64,000 bases of DNA from Progne subis subis (GCA_022316685.1 JAKJHU010000067.1:2325001-2389000); one strand, 5' to 3'. Counted from the stretch's first letter, positions 37,759-49,184 are shown. The notes: a model not told the origin generated them from the letters alone. Program-made: numbers and translations.

Positions 37759-38675
37759 TGTGCTGGTGATGGAAAAATAAGGTGTAAGCAAGTGTGTCAT
37801 AAATCCCACAACATTTACCAAAATTAGAAAATAAAGAATGGTGCGTTTATCATACTCCTTATCTACCAATATGTACATTAGATAGTATTATATGCAGAAA
37901 CACATGATGGTCAGAAAATACTATATTCTTTTTGGTCAGGCCTTGTTTAATTCTGATTGCACTGAAAACACACTTTTTCACTGACTGTACTGCATGTTGC
38001 CTTAAGAAATTAACCATCCCCTTAAGAGTCTGGTCAAGGAGTCAATAGGAATAACACTAAGCGGAACACAGTGTTGATGGTTCTGTCATTTTATGTTAAA
38101 GAAATTGAATGCAATTCAGTTATAGTATTAAACTGTTAAATTCTATGTAGCATATTGGTTTCCTGCGAAGTGATTAATGACTTAGAGTCTGAAGCAATCT
38201 GTTAAACATGCACATTCTTGGACATAAACCCACTGTGCTGGGAGAAGGCTACCAATAAAAACTGAGAGAACATTTATTTTTTCTTATCCTGCCTGTATTC
38301 TGATGGTTGCTTCTGGAAGTAACTAGTAAGAAGATAAATTTGATATAAATTGAGCTAACTCTTTTTTTCCCCACAGAATTTCTCCATACCAATTCTGGAA
38401 CAGCAAGCTACTAAATATGTAAACATAACAAAATAGATGAAGTAAATTGAGTACACCCACATTCATGCTGTGGCATTGGCATTCTTGGGCATATCAAAAG
38501 ATATTTAGTACCTTCCCACACCTGATGACAGAAAGTGATTCATTACAATGAGTCTCTATTCTAAATAGAATTTTCAAGATAATAATCTAATATAAATTAC
38601 TATTTTAGCTATAAATGTCATTAAAATACAGGCAGCTATGCAATATATGTATCACTATGTATGCAACAATTTTAT

Positions 38676-38722
38676 CACTTTAGCACTTTTAGCATTTTTA
38701 GCACTTTTAACACTTTATCAAT
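38676..38722. repeat. Short minisatellite, 9-10-bp unit
   Basis: Four to five diverged copies of a (t)agcactttt unit in tandem. Confidence 0.75.
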
Positions 38723-39410
38723 GTGGCATGTACTGAACACAATAAATTGTTCTCATTTTAAGATTAAACAGCCAAAAAAAATAAACAAGGAATATAATGA
38801 AGATGAAACTAGACAACTAAAATTTAAATTTTAGAAAGGCTAAAAGCTTACTTGAAAGTATCTGAAAATGGGAAGGCAACTAATAACCATACAAATATAA
38901 CAAATCCAAATATAATATTTCATTTTGCATATTGTTTTTAACTAACATTTTTTGAAAATATTTAAAATGCAAGTTAAAAAATAAAATTAATTCCACTCTT
39001 TTATCAAATTTAATTTGAAACAATAAAGTCAATTTTTAAAAAGAATGTCATCAAACTAAAAGGTAACTATATAAGAGCTAAATAGTATCAGCCATAAAGG
39101 AAAGCTAGAGTAGGGGCCAAGGGTGAAAAATTCATTATCCTTCGTATTCATGCATATATGAGGCTGACACAGCAAAAGGATTATCAGCTATCTCATTTTC
39201 AAGACAGACACAATTCCAAAAAGTGTAGCACAATTGTTAGTAATCGAAGATCAGGCAGCAATCAACCATAAATTATTGAGTCCCACAACTAATCTATTTT
39301 AAGTAAAGTGGGGCGATGACAAGGAATGCAAGGCAAGCATTAGGATTTGATGTTTAAGTCCACTGCCTAAACCAAGGTGCAAATGAAACCAAATTTTGGT
39401 TCAACAATGA

Positions 39411-39414
<4 letters not shown>

Positions 39415-39464
<50 letters not shown>
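39415..39464. repeat. Poly(T) homopolymer
   Basis: Uninterrupted T run of about 50 bases. Confidence 0.94.
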
Positions 39465-39722
39465 CATTTTAAGGGTGTAGGGAAAAGGAAGTAAGGAGGA
39501 GAAGGGAAGAGAGAGGGAGCCCTCTTGTAGGGCTACTTTTCTTGGCACTTTATTTTTTTCACTAGAATTTTGTTCCACATCCACTCCATCTGATAAGCCC
39601 TTAGAAACAGCAAGTTATGTACTTTTTTTTAATATATCTTCTTCTCACTTTTGCACTCACTAATACTTCATTAAACCTTAGGAAAACACATTTCTTTTCT
39701 GTTAACATTTAGCAATTTGTTT

Positions 39723-39762
39723 GGATTTCTCAGGTGATTCAGTAATTTCTCTGGTGATTCAA
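39723..39762. repeat. Two-copy direct repeat
   Basis: The phrase ttctc(a/t)ggtgattca occurs twice about 20 bases apart. Confidence 0.7.
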
Positions 39763-40151
39763 TGCTATGGAAAGGATTTAACATGAGTTCCAAAGGACAT
39801 TTATGTCTTACTTTTGGTCACAAAATTGAATTCCTTAATATGTGATTCTGCTGATTTTTTCAGTGGAATCTTCTGCCATTCACTGCACAAAACAGTTTCA
39901 GCTGGAAAGTTTGCAGAGGATTTCCACCCATAATTAATGCCAGCTGTGTGAGACATAATTACAATAATTATAGTTTTACTAATTTGCATAGAGCAATTAT
40001 ATATGCTTGTTTTGTGAAAGAGACACTCTGAAGTGTGGTGGTTGTTTTTCTGACAGTGATTTTCTAACAAAAAATATCTAGACATTGACTAAACCTGGAA
40101 ATGGAAATGTTTTCATCTAAAGTTCATGTAACAACCACTATTCCCAGGTCC

Positions 40152-40157
40152 AGAGAC
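40152..40157. repeat. Target-site duplication of the ERV, left copy (agagac)
   Basis: Six bases immediately before the TG of the left LTR, identical to 43062-43067. A 6-bp duplication is usual for betaretroviruses and alpharetrovirus-like elements. Confidence 0.85.
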
Positions 40158-40489
40158 TGTTTCCTTCCCCACGAGACTAGACGTCCACCGAAGGTAAAAG
40201 AAGAGTCTTGACTCTCTGACTTTGGGATGGGTAGTTCTGCTTTTATTCTTACGTCCTGCTCAGCTTTTGAGACCTTCCTGATGGAGAGCCAATGCCAGAG
40301 AGTGCTGGCCTCTCCCCCACTGTGGCTTCTTCCCCCAGGGGCAGGGCCCAGAGGCGAGACCCAGAGGCATCGCCCAATCAGTGATAAAACAGCATTATGT
40401 TACATCTCAGTGAGGGGGATGGGCACTGCTGGGCAGAGACAGATAGAAAAGAACATTACAAATATAAACCCAATTAATGCATTACAACA
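40158..40489 (-). repeat. 3' LTR of the ERV
   Basis: Plus-strand ends are TGTTTCCTTCC and ATTACAACA, so on the minus strand the LTR runs TG...CA. It pairs with 42730-43061. A polyadenylation hexamer AATAAA is visible on the minus strand (plus-strand 40242-40247). By hand count it differs from the 5' LTR by about 21 substitutions and two single-base indels (about 6 %). Confidence 0.92.
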
Positions 40490-40500
40490 TTTCCCCTTTT
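40490..40500 (-). other. Polypurine tract (plus-strand primer site)
   Basis: On the minus strand AAAAGGGGAAA lies directly against the TG start of the 3' LTR, exactly where retroviral plus-strand DNA synthesis is primed. Confidence 0.85.
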
Positions 40501-40734
40501 CTTATTAAATTAAGAAGGAGGAAGGCTCAGGTTCGTGGGAGATGCTCGGAGTTTGGACCTTGAGTACTTTTAAAGTTACAAAAGAAAAATGACCTTTAGT
40601 GCAAACTGTTTAGAAAGACATGGTCAAAGAATAATGATTATTAGAAGGAGAAGGTTCGGCGCTTTCTCCTCCTCCAGGCAGCACTGGCCCACTTGTGGGC
40701 CCTCTGCAGGGGGTTTTGCAGTTTTAGGGATGAA

Positions 40735-40857
40735 AGGTTTCACCCACTCAGCTGGCACCCACTTGAGATCTGGGGGAGTGGACACACAGGCGTACCCACG
40801 ACCCCAGGTGACCTGATCATGAGGACTTTTTGTTTCTCGGGTCGCTGGATCCTTTAC
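40735..40857 (-). pseudogene. Integrase C-terminal remnant (pol)
   Basis: The frame at 40624-40863 contains a KDPAT word, then VTWGRGYACVS, then KWVPAEWVKP. Betaretroviral integrases end with this pattern (a K-DP-T stretch, WGRGY/S-CV and a W-P-R/E-W segment, the SH3-like DNA-binding tail). Only about 40 residues survive. The catalytic DDE core and the rest of pol are gone. It overlaps, in another frame, the end of the nucleocapsid frame (40817), so the large deletion joins gag to the 3' end of pol just upstream of 40857. Confidence 0.75.
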
Positions 40858-41491
40858 TATCATATCTGGCGACTTTTGCTGAAAGGCAGAACTGGTTATT
40901 TAGTTTAACATTTACATTTTCTAATTTCTTTGAAAAATTCCCTTTAGACCTTTGAGACCTCCTGCCCCCGTTGTCCCAAAAGTCCAGAAATGGCTTCTTT
41001 AAAGTGCATTGAGATGCCCAATGTCCAGCCTGATTGCACAGGAGACACTTTGTTCCTCTCTTGGGCGGTGGCCGTGGCACAGGTACAGGAAGCACAGTGT
41101 TTATAGCAGCTTTTTGTGGTGGCTTGACTCTGGAATTGTGGTTTTGATGAGCTTTTATGAAGGGAATCTTCCTGGCACACACCCGGAGCATGTCATGTAA
41201 AGCTGGATCTGGTTCTATGGACAGGCTGAGGATAGCTGCCCTGCACTCTTCATTTGCATCGGCCAGAGCCATCTCCTCCAGGACCTGTTCCTGGGTTCCC
41301 TTATTCTTAACCTGTAACTTGATAGCTCGGGTTAACCGCTCCACAAATGTTACTAAAAGTTCTGATAGATGCTGCTTTATTTTACTATAAAGTTGGAAGG
41401 ACTTATCGGGCTGGGTTGCTAATTGAATGGCAGAAAAGTCAGGATCACTTCCTGCTTCCAGGTTCCTGGCTCCCCCCCTCCTCCCCTCCAC
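40817..41491 (-). pseudogene. gag: Gag remnant: capsid C-terminal domain and nucleocapsid
   Basis: A 224-codon frame; the first methionine is just the first ATG, not the true start. Residues about 40-56 hold a worn major homology region ending in FVERLTRAI. They are followed by a helical part containing ANEECRAAIL, as in the capsid C-terminal domain of betaretroviruses. A proline-rich linker (about 132-143) leads to a CCHC zinc knuckle, C149-x2-C152-x4-H157-x4-C162, which in nucleocapsid binds viral RNA. Betaretroviruses normally have two knuckles; only one is visible. The usual capsid N-terminal domain is missing upstream. The tail after residue about 205 runs into sequence that is integrase in another frame. 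Confidence 0.85.
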
Positions 41492-41566
41492 TCCGGGGCA
41501 TGGGAACCAGGACTGTGGGTGGGGAAACCGTGGGAACCAGGGGCAGGGAGGGGCTGGAGGCTTGAG

Positions 41567-41848
41567 TCACATGGGGAGGAGTCGCAGGGCAGGACATTTG
41601 AGGGTAGGGGACAGAGTCAGAGGAGAGGGCAGTGTCGGAGAGAATGAGGGACAGACAAAGGGTTCCTCATGGCTCTGGAGCACATGGCTTTGGCCATTTT
41701 GGACAAAGGAATCCCCTCCATCTTGTGACTCCCCCACCTGGGGACTCCTGAGATGGGGGGTTTGAGTACTCGGACTGTCTGCAAAGGTACAAGCTGGGGA
41801 AAATTCACAAAGAACTTTTTTCCTTTTTATTTTGCTTTTGAAATGCAA
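41567..41848 (-). pseudogene. gag: Gag remnant: proline/serine-rich segment after matrix
   Basis: A 93-codon frame rich in P and S (for example LPSPLTLSPTLKCP). It is the type of linker that follows matrix in betaretroviral Gag. It lies in the same frame as the capsid-nucleocapsid piece, separated from it by an in-frame TGA (41567-41569). It is in a different frame from the matrix piece, with which it overlaps by about 44 bases. The frameshift between matrix and linker therefore falls near 41805-41848. No domain is recognisable within it. Confidence 0.55.
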
Positions 41849-42107
41849 ACTTAATTTTTAAGCTATAAAAAGCAAAATTTGCATCTTCATTATTGTTTGA
41901 GGAGCCAGATTCAACTATATTTTTTGCTATAGCCTCCCAGAATTCTGGGAAGCTTATCTGCTCTAATGATAAGTGTGGAAAATGAGAAAATAACCACAGG
42001 GTTAATTTTTTCAGCTGTTTCTTTGAATAATGGGTCTCGTCATTATTCAAGGTATATAAAATATAATAATAGACTCTTTTGTGGGGAACAGACAATCTTG
42101 CACCCAT
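41805..42107 (-). pseudogene. gag: Gag matrix domain, 100 codons
   Basis: The frame starts MGARLS, which fits the N-myristoylation rule (G2, small residue at 6) used to anchor Gag to the membrane. It continues with a basic, aromatic N-terminus (KRVYYYILYTL), LKKLTLWLFSHFPHL and FPEFWEAIAKNI, a pattern typical of the helical matrix fold of beta- and lenti-like Gag proteins. I chose this ATG because of the MG start, although the frame stays open for 110 codons further upstream (to 42437). It stops at 41805, before any capsid. The downstream gag pieces are in another frame. Confidence 0.8.
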
Positions 42108-42709
42108 TTTTGGCTCAGATCTTGAGTTTCTGTGTCCTCCCCATTGTGACTGAGAAACTGAAAAGAAAAAAACTTGCTGGAGAGAAAAAAAAGCCAAAAG
42201 GGGTTCCCCCATCCCCAAGGGCTGCCGAAATAAGCATGCTATCTCCAAAGCACTCTGAAGGTTCACTCTGAAAGCAAAACCTTCCCCAACAGAGAAAAAA
42301 CCCTTTTCCCTTAGAAAACCAAAAGTGATACTCACCAAAATTCCAGCGTTTCTTTCCTTTCTTTCCCAATCACTCCTTTTACCTAGAGACCCCTCTTTGG
42401 TGCATAAAGAGCTTCCAGTCTCTGATCCTAGGGTCATTTTTCCACAAGCATGTGGCCGTCCCTAGGCAGCTTGCCGGTTGTGGGTTTTTTTGCAGCATTC
42501 CAATGGGATTTTTGAGTCCAAGGAGGAAACTGCAGCCCTGGCCTGTAGAATCTTGTGTTTCGGAGATTCCACAGCAAACGCCAAGCCTGAGGAGTCTGTC
42601 TCTGCGTGGGTAGGCTCCCTTTTGTGACTCACGTATCTGTGTGAGATTCCTCGGCCACGTGCTCCCCGAGCGGTTCTTCCATCCTTTTGGGAACCTTTTG
42701 TGGTTTCAA
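42108..42709 (-). other. ERV leader (untranslated region between PBS and gag)
   Basis: About 600 bases between the primer-binding site and the matrix start, where the packaging signal and a major splice donor would be expected. No specific packaging structure could be identified. The frame 42462-43028 runs from here into the 5' LTR and is not a recognisable gene. Confidence 0.6.
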
Positions 42710-42727
42710 GCCCCAGTTCGGGTGCCA
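42710..42727 (-). other. Primer-binding site, tRNA-Lys type
   Basis: The minus strand reads TGGCACCCGAACTGGGGC, two bases after the LTR. From memory, the tRNA-Lys3 site is TGGCGCCCGAACAGGGAC, which gives 15 of 18 matches. Betaretroviruses commonly use tRNA-Lys. Confidence 0.8.
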
Positions 42728-42729
42728 GT

Positions 42730-43061
42730 TGTTTCCTTCCCCACGAGACTAGACGGCCGCCGAAGGTAAAAGAAGAGTCTTGACTCTCTGACTTCGGGAT
42801 GGATATTTCTGCTTTTATTCTTACATCCTGCTCAGCTTGTGAGACCTTCCTGATGGAGAGCCGATGCCAGAGAGTGCTAGCCCCTCCCCCGCCATGGCTT
42901 TTTCCCCCAGGAGGCAGAGCCCAGAGGCGAGACCCAGAGGCATCGCCCAATCTGTGATAAAACAGGATTAGGTTACATCTCAGTGAGGGGGTGGGCACTG
43001 CTGGGCAGAGACAGATAGAAAAGAACATTACAAATATAAACCCAATTAATGCACCACACCA
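42730..43061 (-). repeat. 5' LTR of the ERV
   Basis: Plus-strand ends are TGTTTCCTTCC and CACCACACCA. The sequence is collinear with 40158-40489 over its whole length. A polyadenylation hexamer on the minus strand sits at plus-strand 42814-42819. A weak TATA-like TTTATATT lies near the U3 start. Confidence 0.92.
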
Positions 43062-43067
43062 AGAGAC
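43062..43067. repeat. Target-site duplication of the ERV, right copy (agagac)
   Basis: Identical to 40152-40157. Confidence 0.85.
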
Positions 43068-46000
43068 TACTTAATTACCGTTCTCAATCAATAGATTGAG
43101 AAAATTTTGTTGTTTTCCTGTTTTGTTGTACTGGCTTGATCCTCTACCTTGAAGATGCAGATTCATTTTTCCTTTCATTCAGAGGGCTGTTCTCAGTTTC
43201 AGATTGATTCTCTCATTTTTTGAATTAAATAAGATTTCACTGTTCTACAGAGACCTGTGGATACAGAGATCATCAAGCCTCTACATATCTACAGAGAGAA
43301 TGCTCCTCAATATAGGCATCAGGTTGCTTGATCAAAATTTGGCCACTCAGGGCTAGTGAGGACAGAATTCCTCCATTATTCCTCAATTTTTATTAAAGCC
43401 ATATATAAAGACAAACACCTTTTTGTATCTAGTTACAGTAACTCTCTTTAAAATTTCTCTTCTTTATACATTCACTGCTTAAAAAAAATCTCTTGGGATG
43501 TGAGCTTATTTATCAGCAGAGGATTAAGAAAACTGGGGGCTCCACTCTTACTACTGTAAGTAGTAACAGTTGAATTAACACAGTCGCATGTGATGTTCAT
43601 TTCCAAAATTAAAAAAAAAAAAAAGACAAGAACTTTTTTTTTTTTTAAATGTCCTTCATGAGACTTTTACCGACTGTAAAATGCTTCAATATTAAAAAGG
43701 TCCTGATTTTTTTTTGTTCAGTGAAATTGTATTAGGATGTATTTGGTCCTTGACTAGAACAGCTGCTACTACATGGATAGTTTTGCCTTTCATATTCTAC
43801 GTAAACAATGTCTAAACTGAAAGTAAATCCTATTAAACGAATGTGATATGAACAAACGAAACAGACTACATGTTGTGAGCAATGAGTACTGAACAGGTTT
43901 CTCCTATAAAGTTCATTAAAAAGCCAGAAATGCAAACATCACTGGGAAGCACTCAGAATTTAGTACATGGATAGAGGGAGGCTGCTCTCCAAAAAAATAG
44001 TTCAGGAATAGTGTAGCAGCAGCCAGTTTCCATTTTGTCTGGATTAGTTTAAAGAATTCACCATATGTCATCTCTGTGTTTATGCATATGTGCATTTTAA
44101 CCTTCACTGCTCTTCCTTGGTTCCATTCCATGGTGCACATGAGTGAGCAGTATCACTTTCCCTGCCCGGCCTGGTCTTGTCCTCTTGGCCTCCTATAACC
44201 CTGCAAGCTCTCCACAAAATATACAGACATACAGAAAACAGTCTGGACAGGGAAAGAGACAGTTCTTTGCTGATCTTTGAAAGTTATCTGGTATGTGTCA
44301 GTGGGATAAAAAACGCTCCACCACAACAGGAAAATTAATATTTATGGAAAATACTGTATTTCAGCTCCATTAAATGCTATGGTGCATGGAGTGGGATTGA
44401 GTTGTCATTATTTTTCCTCAAGATTTTCCCAGCTAAAAGTTATTCCACACAAAAGACCTTTGGACATCCTATACTCTGAATAGCAAAAATGATTCTGAAA
44501 TGTGTAAATAAGCCCTCTCAAGATTTTATCTACCTCATCTGAAGAGCTTGGGATGCCTATTCAAAGGCTGACCTTCACAATTAATCAGTGTGAAGGGAAC
44601 TGGGTGAGGAAATCAAGGGGAAAAATATGATTTTCCAGAGGAACATGTAAAAATAAAATATAAATGTGAATTCTCATGGACATCAGCAGCATAGCTGTAA
44701 TTTGAGATGCCAAGAACATCTGAGAGAGCAACTATTATCTACAGCTTAACAATTTAGAACACCTGGAAGCCAAATATGAAAACAGTTGTGCCTTACTGAC
44801 TTAATTTCAGTTTTTTCTGGACAGGGAACAATGTGCCAGTAAGTCCCAAAAGCCAGAAGTTGGAGAAAAATAATTTGACTAAGAAAAATTACTGATTTAC
44901 TCTCCACAGTTATTTTTGTTGATAGTATAGCACTTCAGAACAGATAAATAAAGTTTGCAATTAAATTCTTTCACAGGAGACTGTAGTCTAAAATCCTTTA
45001 TGCAATAACCATGCCTATATTCTTGCTTATTTTTTAAAAGTGAATAAATAAATTTTATGAGATAAATCCTAGCAAGTTTTATTTGCCTGTTCAGTAGTTA
45101 CTGTTCCCTGTGAAATAAAGGAAATTCTAGGCAGGAGTTAAAAGTTCAGTAATTGTTAGAACTTTTCAGTATCTTTGGGATTCTATATGTTACCTTATAT
45201 TGATGCTAGCTTTTATTTGATTTTTAATGGATATCATAAATTTAACTGATTTTTCTGCTCTTCTAACTCCAAAGTAATATTTTTTGCAGTATTTTCCAAA
45301 CAAAAAATCCATGTAAAGAAAAATAAAAACAATTTTTCTCTTTATTTTTTAATGTCATCCATCTTTGTCTGGACTGATAAAAAGTGAAAATCTACCAGAC
45401 TTAGTCATTAAGAAGCAGGACACAGTGCCATAAAATCAATGTGAGCTGATTAAATCTTTACCGGTTCTAAAAGACTTTGAAAAATAGAAGTTTTGTTTCA
45501 CTTGTCTTGTCTTACTCAGATTATATTCACTGCACACTGCTTGGCTCAGACTTTGTAGAGCATACAGAACTGTACAAAAGAGGGTGGGCACCACCAGCTA
45601 TTAACCCCCTTGATATGAACACAAAGATTATCTTACTCAAATTTGAACATAAAAGAAAATGTTGTTTAAATACTGTATCAGGCAATGAGTATTATGCAGA
45701 CATATGGTTCATTTTTTTGTTTTTTCAGAGCTGATCTATGCATTTATGGAGACAATCAGCTTTTACGTTTCATTCAAGCTTGATAAAATAGAACAAAGAA
45801 AAATAAATGTACATTTAACATGTATGAATGTTCGCAGCACTGTTTTGAGCAAGTTCTAAAAAATAAAGATGTTTAATAAAAGACAGACGAAAAGGCACCT
45901 AAAATTCATCTGCAAATAAGGAGTAAAGAAAATGTGACTAATCATGGTCAAACTTTATCATTAATCAGGTAAGGTGTGCAAGTCAGTTTTGTAAATACAG

Positions 46001-46994
46001 CATCTCAAGGACAGAGAGCTTAGGAGCCTGCTAATAGGAAAACTTATTTTTATTTTCATTATCACTCAATGAAAAATAAATACATCAAAGGTAATAATAT
46101 ATATTTATTCACATTGTAGATACTGTATATAAAAATCTCCATACAACCTAATTAAAACATTTTTATATTAAAAAGTACCCAACTTGTGTATATGAGTTAC
46201 ATCTTAGCTTATATTTTAGTCTCATCTGAAACCTTTGTTTTGTCCCAAATTTAATAAAATTGACCTCAGAAGTTAAATATTTACTTTAAATATATGAGAT
46301 GAATGGTGTAGAATATCTGGAGTAGATTCATTAATTGGACAAATCTAGATCTGGACTAACTGGTTTGTTTATTAAAAATAGTTATACTTTTACTTAAGGC
46401 AAGAGACAGGCCTGTTTAGTACTTCAGTTAGGTAAAAGCATGGGCTTTGAAAGATCTATTTTCTTGGGTTTTTTGCATTTCATTTCTCAATTAAATGTGA
46501 TGCCTCTGTTCACTTAGGCTTAAATACTTATCTGCACGCTTCTTTCTTCAAACATATTCAGTACATCTTTGGTTCTCACAAACTGGGCTATTTTCATCTG
46601 TACTATGGAGGACAAAATATTCATGCATGGATTACATATATATTTTTCTTTTGATCAGCTGTACTTTAGAAAGTTTGTTGCTAAAGCTCTGTTTTTCTAA
46701 ATATAGGCTAAGTTTTTTTGAATTGAGTTTTTGTTTTACCAGTTGTCAAACTCTTCTATTGCTTTTTTTCTCATATATTGCTTTATAATAATATTTGGTG
46801 AGCAGGTACTGTGTTTTGCCCATCACTGCTTTTCTTTCAACTAGTGTCTGCATAATTTGTATCTTCATGGTCATGTCAAGTCTCTGGCCTCAGAGATTTT
46901 CACCTCCTTTCCCAACTTCATTCTTTTTCCTCTTATTTCTTTTCCCCTTTTTCCTCTTATTTCACAGTCTTCTGTAAAGTTGACGATTATTATT

Positions 46995-47017
46995 AATAGT
47001 AATAATAATAATAATGG
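46995..47017. repeat. (AAT)n microsatellite
   Basis: About six AAT units next to a G run. Confidence 0.85.
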
Positions 47018-47963
47018 GGGTTTCTCTCTTTTTTTTCTGCTTTTTGCCCTAAAAATTTTTGTATCAGGTCAACACACATAATTCAAAAGAGCTGAATATG
47101 AATGGAGAAGAAAAAAGTAACCTTTACCCTAAGGAAATGACATTTTTTATTGGAAAAATGAAGAAAGAATAACAGAGAAGTCAGAGAACACAGAACAAGA
47201 GAGCATGGAACAAGGGCATTACAGGGGGTTTTACAAGTCTCAAAGGAAGTCAGTGACAGAAGTTTTATTTTGATACAATAAGATGTATTTTTACCTTTTA
47301 ACCCCTGAAACTCATTTCTATAGCATGTCCAATAAAATGGGCACAAATTTTCACGCAAAAGATTTCTTTTTACTTGAGCTTTTACAGCAAATTTTGTCAA
47401 TGGTAGTCCATATATGTAGCTTCATCAGAGATTCAAGTGAGAGGTAAAAAATCCAATAATAATATATGGATTTAGCACATTTCTTGGAAGATTAGGAGTC
47501 TGAAGTGTGATAAATTATTACAATGAGCAGTAAATGTATTGCTATCATTTGTAGGCCAATATAATTTTATTCCAGCTCAATTTAGGATTTGTACAAAACA
47601 AGAAAGTTATCTTTCTTCTTCTCCTTCCTTTCTTCAAACCAAGAAAAACAAAACTTTCACCAACCCAAAATAAATAAATCAATACTTCAACATTTTGGAA
47701 AATGAGAAGAACTTCAAACTTGCAAGCCTGACATTTTGAAAAGTGGCTTTAAATCACAAAACCTATATTGGATTACAGTGATGGACTCCTTTAGTGATGG
47801 TTTCCTTTCAGTATCATGTACAAATTGTGCTTAATGCAGTTCTTGTACAGTATTTAATAAGTTAATGCTAACAATATTAGGTGATATATTTAGCGTTCTA
47901 AAACACAGAATACAGCATGGGATCTATAAAAGACAACTGACAGATAACACTTTTTGTTGCATC

Positions 47964-48069
47964 GTTTGTGGGGGTTTTCCACAAACTTAATTTGGCACAC
48001 CAAAGTTAAATTCTTTGGTTTTCAGAAGTCAAGTCAGCTGCAACCTAAATAATACCTAAATTAGGTATC
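47964..48069. other. Cluster of three small inverted repeats
   Basis: GTTTGTGG...CCACAAAC (47964-47971 and 47979-47986, 7-base loop), CCAAAG...CTTTGG (48001-48006 and 48014-48019) and ATACCTAA-A-TTAGGTAT (48053-48069). All arms are perfect. Function is unknown. Confidence 0.5.
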
Positions 48070-49184
48070 ATTTAAACTTCCCAAATTAAAAAGCTCCTTA
48101 GCTCAGGAAGAAATCATAAACTGAATCTCCTTGATTCTTGCCTCTAAGGTTTTATTTGATTTGTTTTATTGACATTTGCTTTTTAAATCATGCCTTGAAG
48201 ACTAGAACAGAATTTTGGTTTTGATAGTTTGGGTTTTCTTATTCATCATAACTTGGGGGGTTTAGTATATTGTCAGAAAAATCACTGAGTACACCGAAAA
48301 CACCTAGTTCTATTTCTTTGGATTTTTCCAATAGTCATGCTAAAAGAAGCCAGTTTTATTTTGTTTAAAATATTATTTTCATTATCATTATTATTTTTGT
48401 TGTGTAATTTTTTGTTGAGGGTTTTTTTTGTCTGATAGTGATTCTGGTACCCTGATTACAGTTGATGACTTTCAGTGATCTCAAATCAACTCTTAGGATT
48501 TGGAGGAAAATCATACATGAAACACAAGTAGAACACAAGCTGTTTTTTGGAAAACAATAAGCTGGTCCAAAGTAAAACATCTGCTTTTTGTAATACGTAT
48601 ATCCATGGAATTTGTCCATATGAACTGTTGTATAACTTTGCAAAGATATGTCTCCACTGCTACCAATTAGATTTCTAAGAAAATATGCTTAAGAGAAAGA
48701 CTTTAATGTGTGAATCTTTGTTTCTATTTAGCATGTAATTTTAATTATTTTTTGCTAGTCATACTTTTGGCTTTTCAGCCAAATGGGACCTATTTCTCTT
48801 TGTCCCCCAAAAATGCAGCTGTGAAAGAAAGCTCTGCTACAGGATCTACAGATCCCAGTATTGTTTTCAATGCCTAATGGGTTTCATCTCCTATAGACTA
48901 TTGAGATATGTATGGTTCAAACCATATCATGTACACACCAATCTGCCACGAGAACTTACATTACACAAGGAGCATCAAGCTGAGTTTTGCAACTGAAGAA
49001 AGCCTCACACTCCAGGTCATACCTTAAGAAATGCATTTTAAAAATAAATTAATTTTCTTTAAGTTCAGCATATACTTGTTTTGCTAACTAGAGCAAGATA
49101 AACCATAACCATTTTCTTTTCATTTCCTTCATTTAACTGTGCTCCAGCAATAATCACACGTATTTATTCCCCAGCCCGACTTTT

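Larger units (their letters stand above)
33890..40140. other. Unique AT-rich DNA with many homopolymers, no gene recognised
   Basis: Holds three A/T runs of 46-50 bases and two large G/T-only tracts (listed separately), plus a small minisatellite at 38676-38722. Open frames such as 36554-36916 and 39354-39584 are repeat translations or chance. Confidence 0.55.
40158..43061 (-). mobile_element. Betaretrovirus-like endogenous retrovirus, internally deleted
   Basis: A complete provirus outline of 2904 bases in minus orientation. It has two LTRs of equal length (332 bp), 6-bp target-site duplications (agagac), a Lys-type primer-binding site beside the 5' LTR and a polypurine tract beside the 3' LTR. 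The internal part is only about 2.2 kb. It encodes an intact-looking matrix frame, a broken middle gag, a capsid C-terminal and nucleocapsid frame, and the very end of integrase. Most of the capsid N-terminal domain, protease, reverse transcriptase, RNase H, most of integrase and all of env are absent. With a frameshift and a stop inside gag it cannot encode a working virus. The gag type, single CCHC box and integrase end suggest an avian betaretrovirus-like lineage. That placement is inference from motifs. Confidence 0.93.

Noticed and set aside
42462..43028. 188-codon minus-strand frame
   Set aside because: It runs from the 5' LTR through the primer-binding site and leader of the ERV. This is non-coding by position, and no domain was seen.
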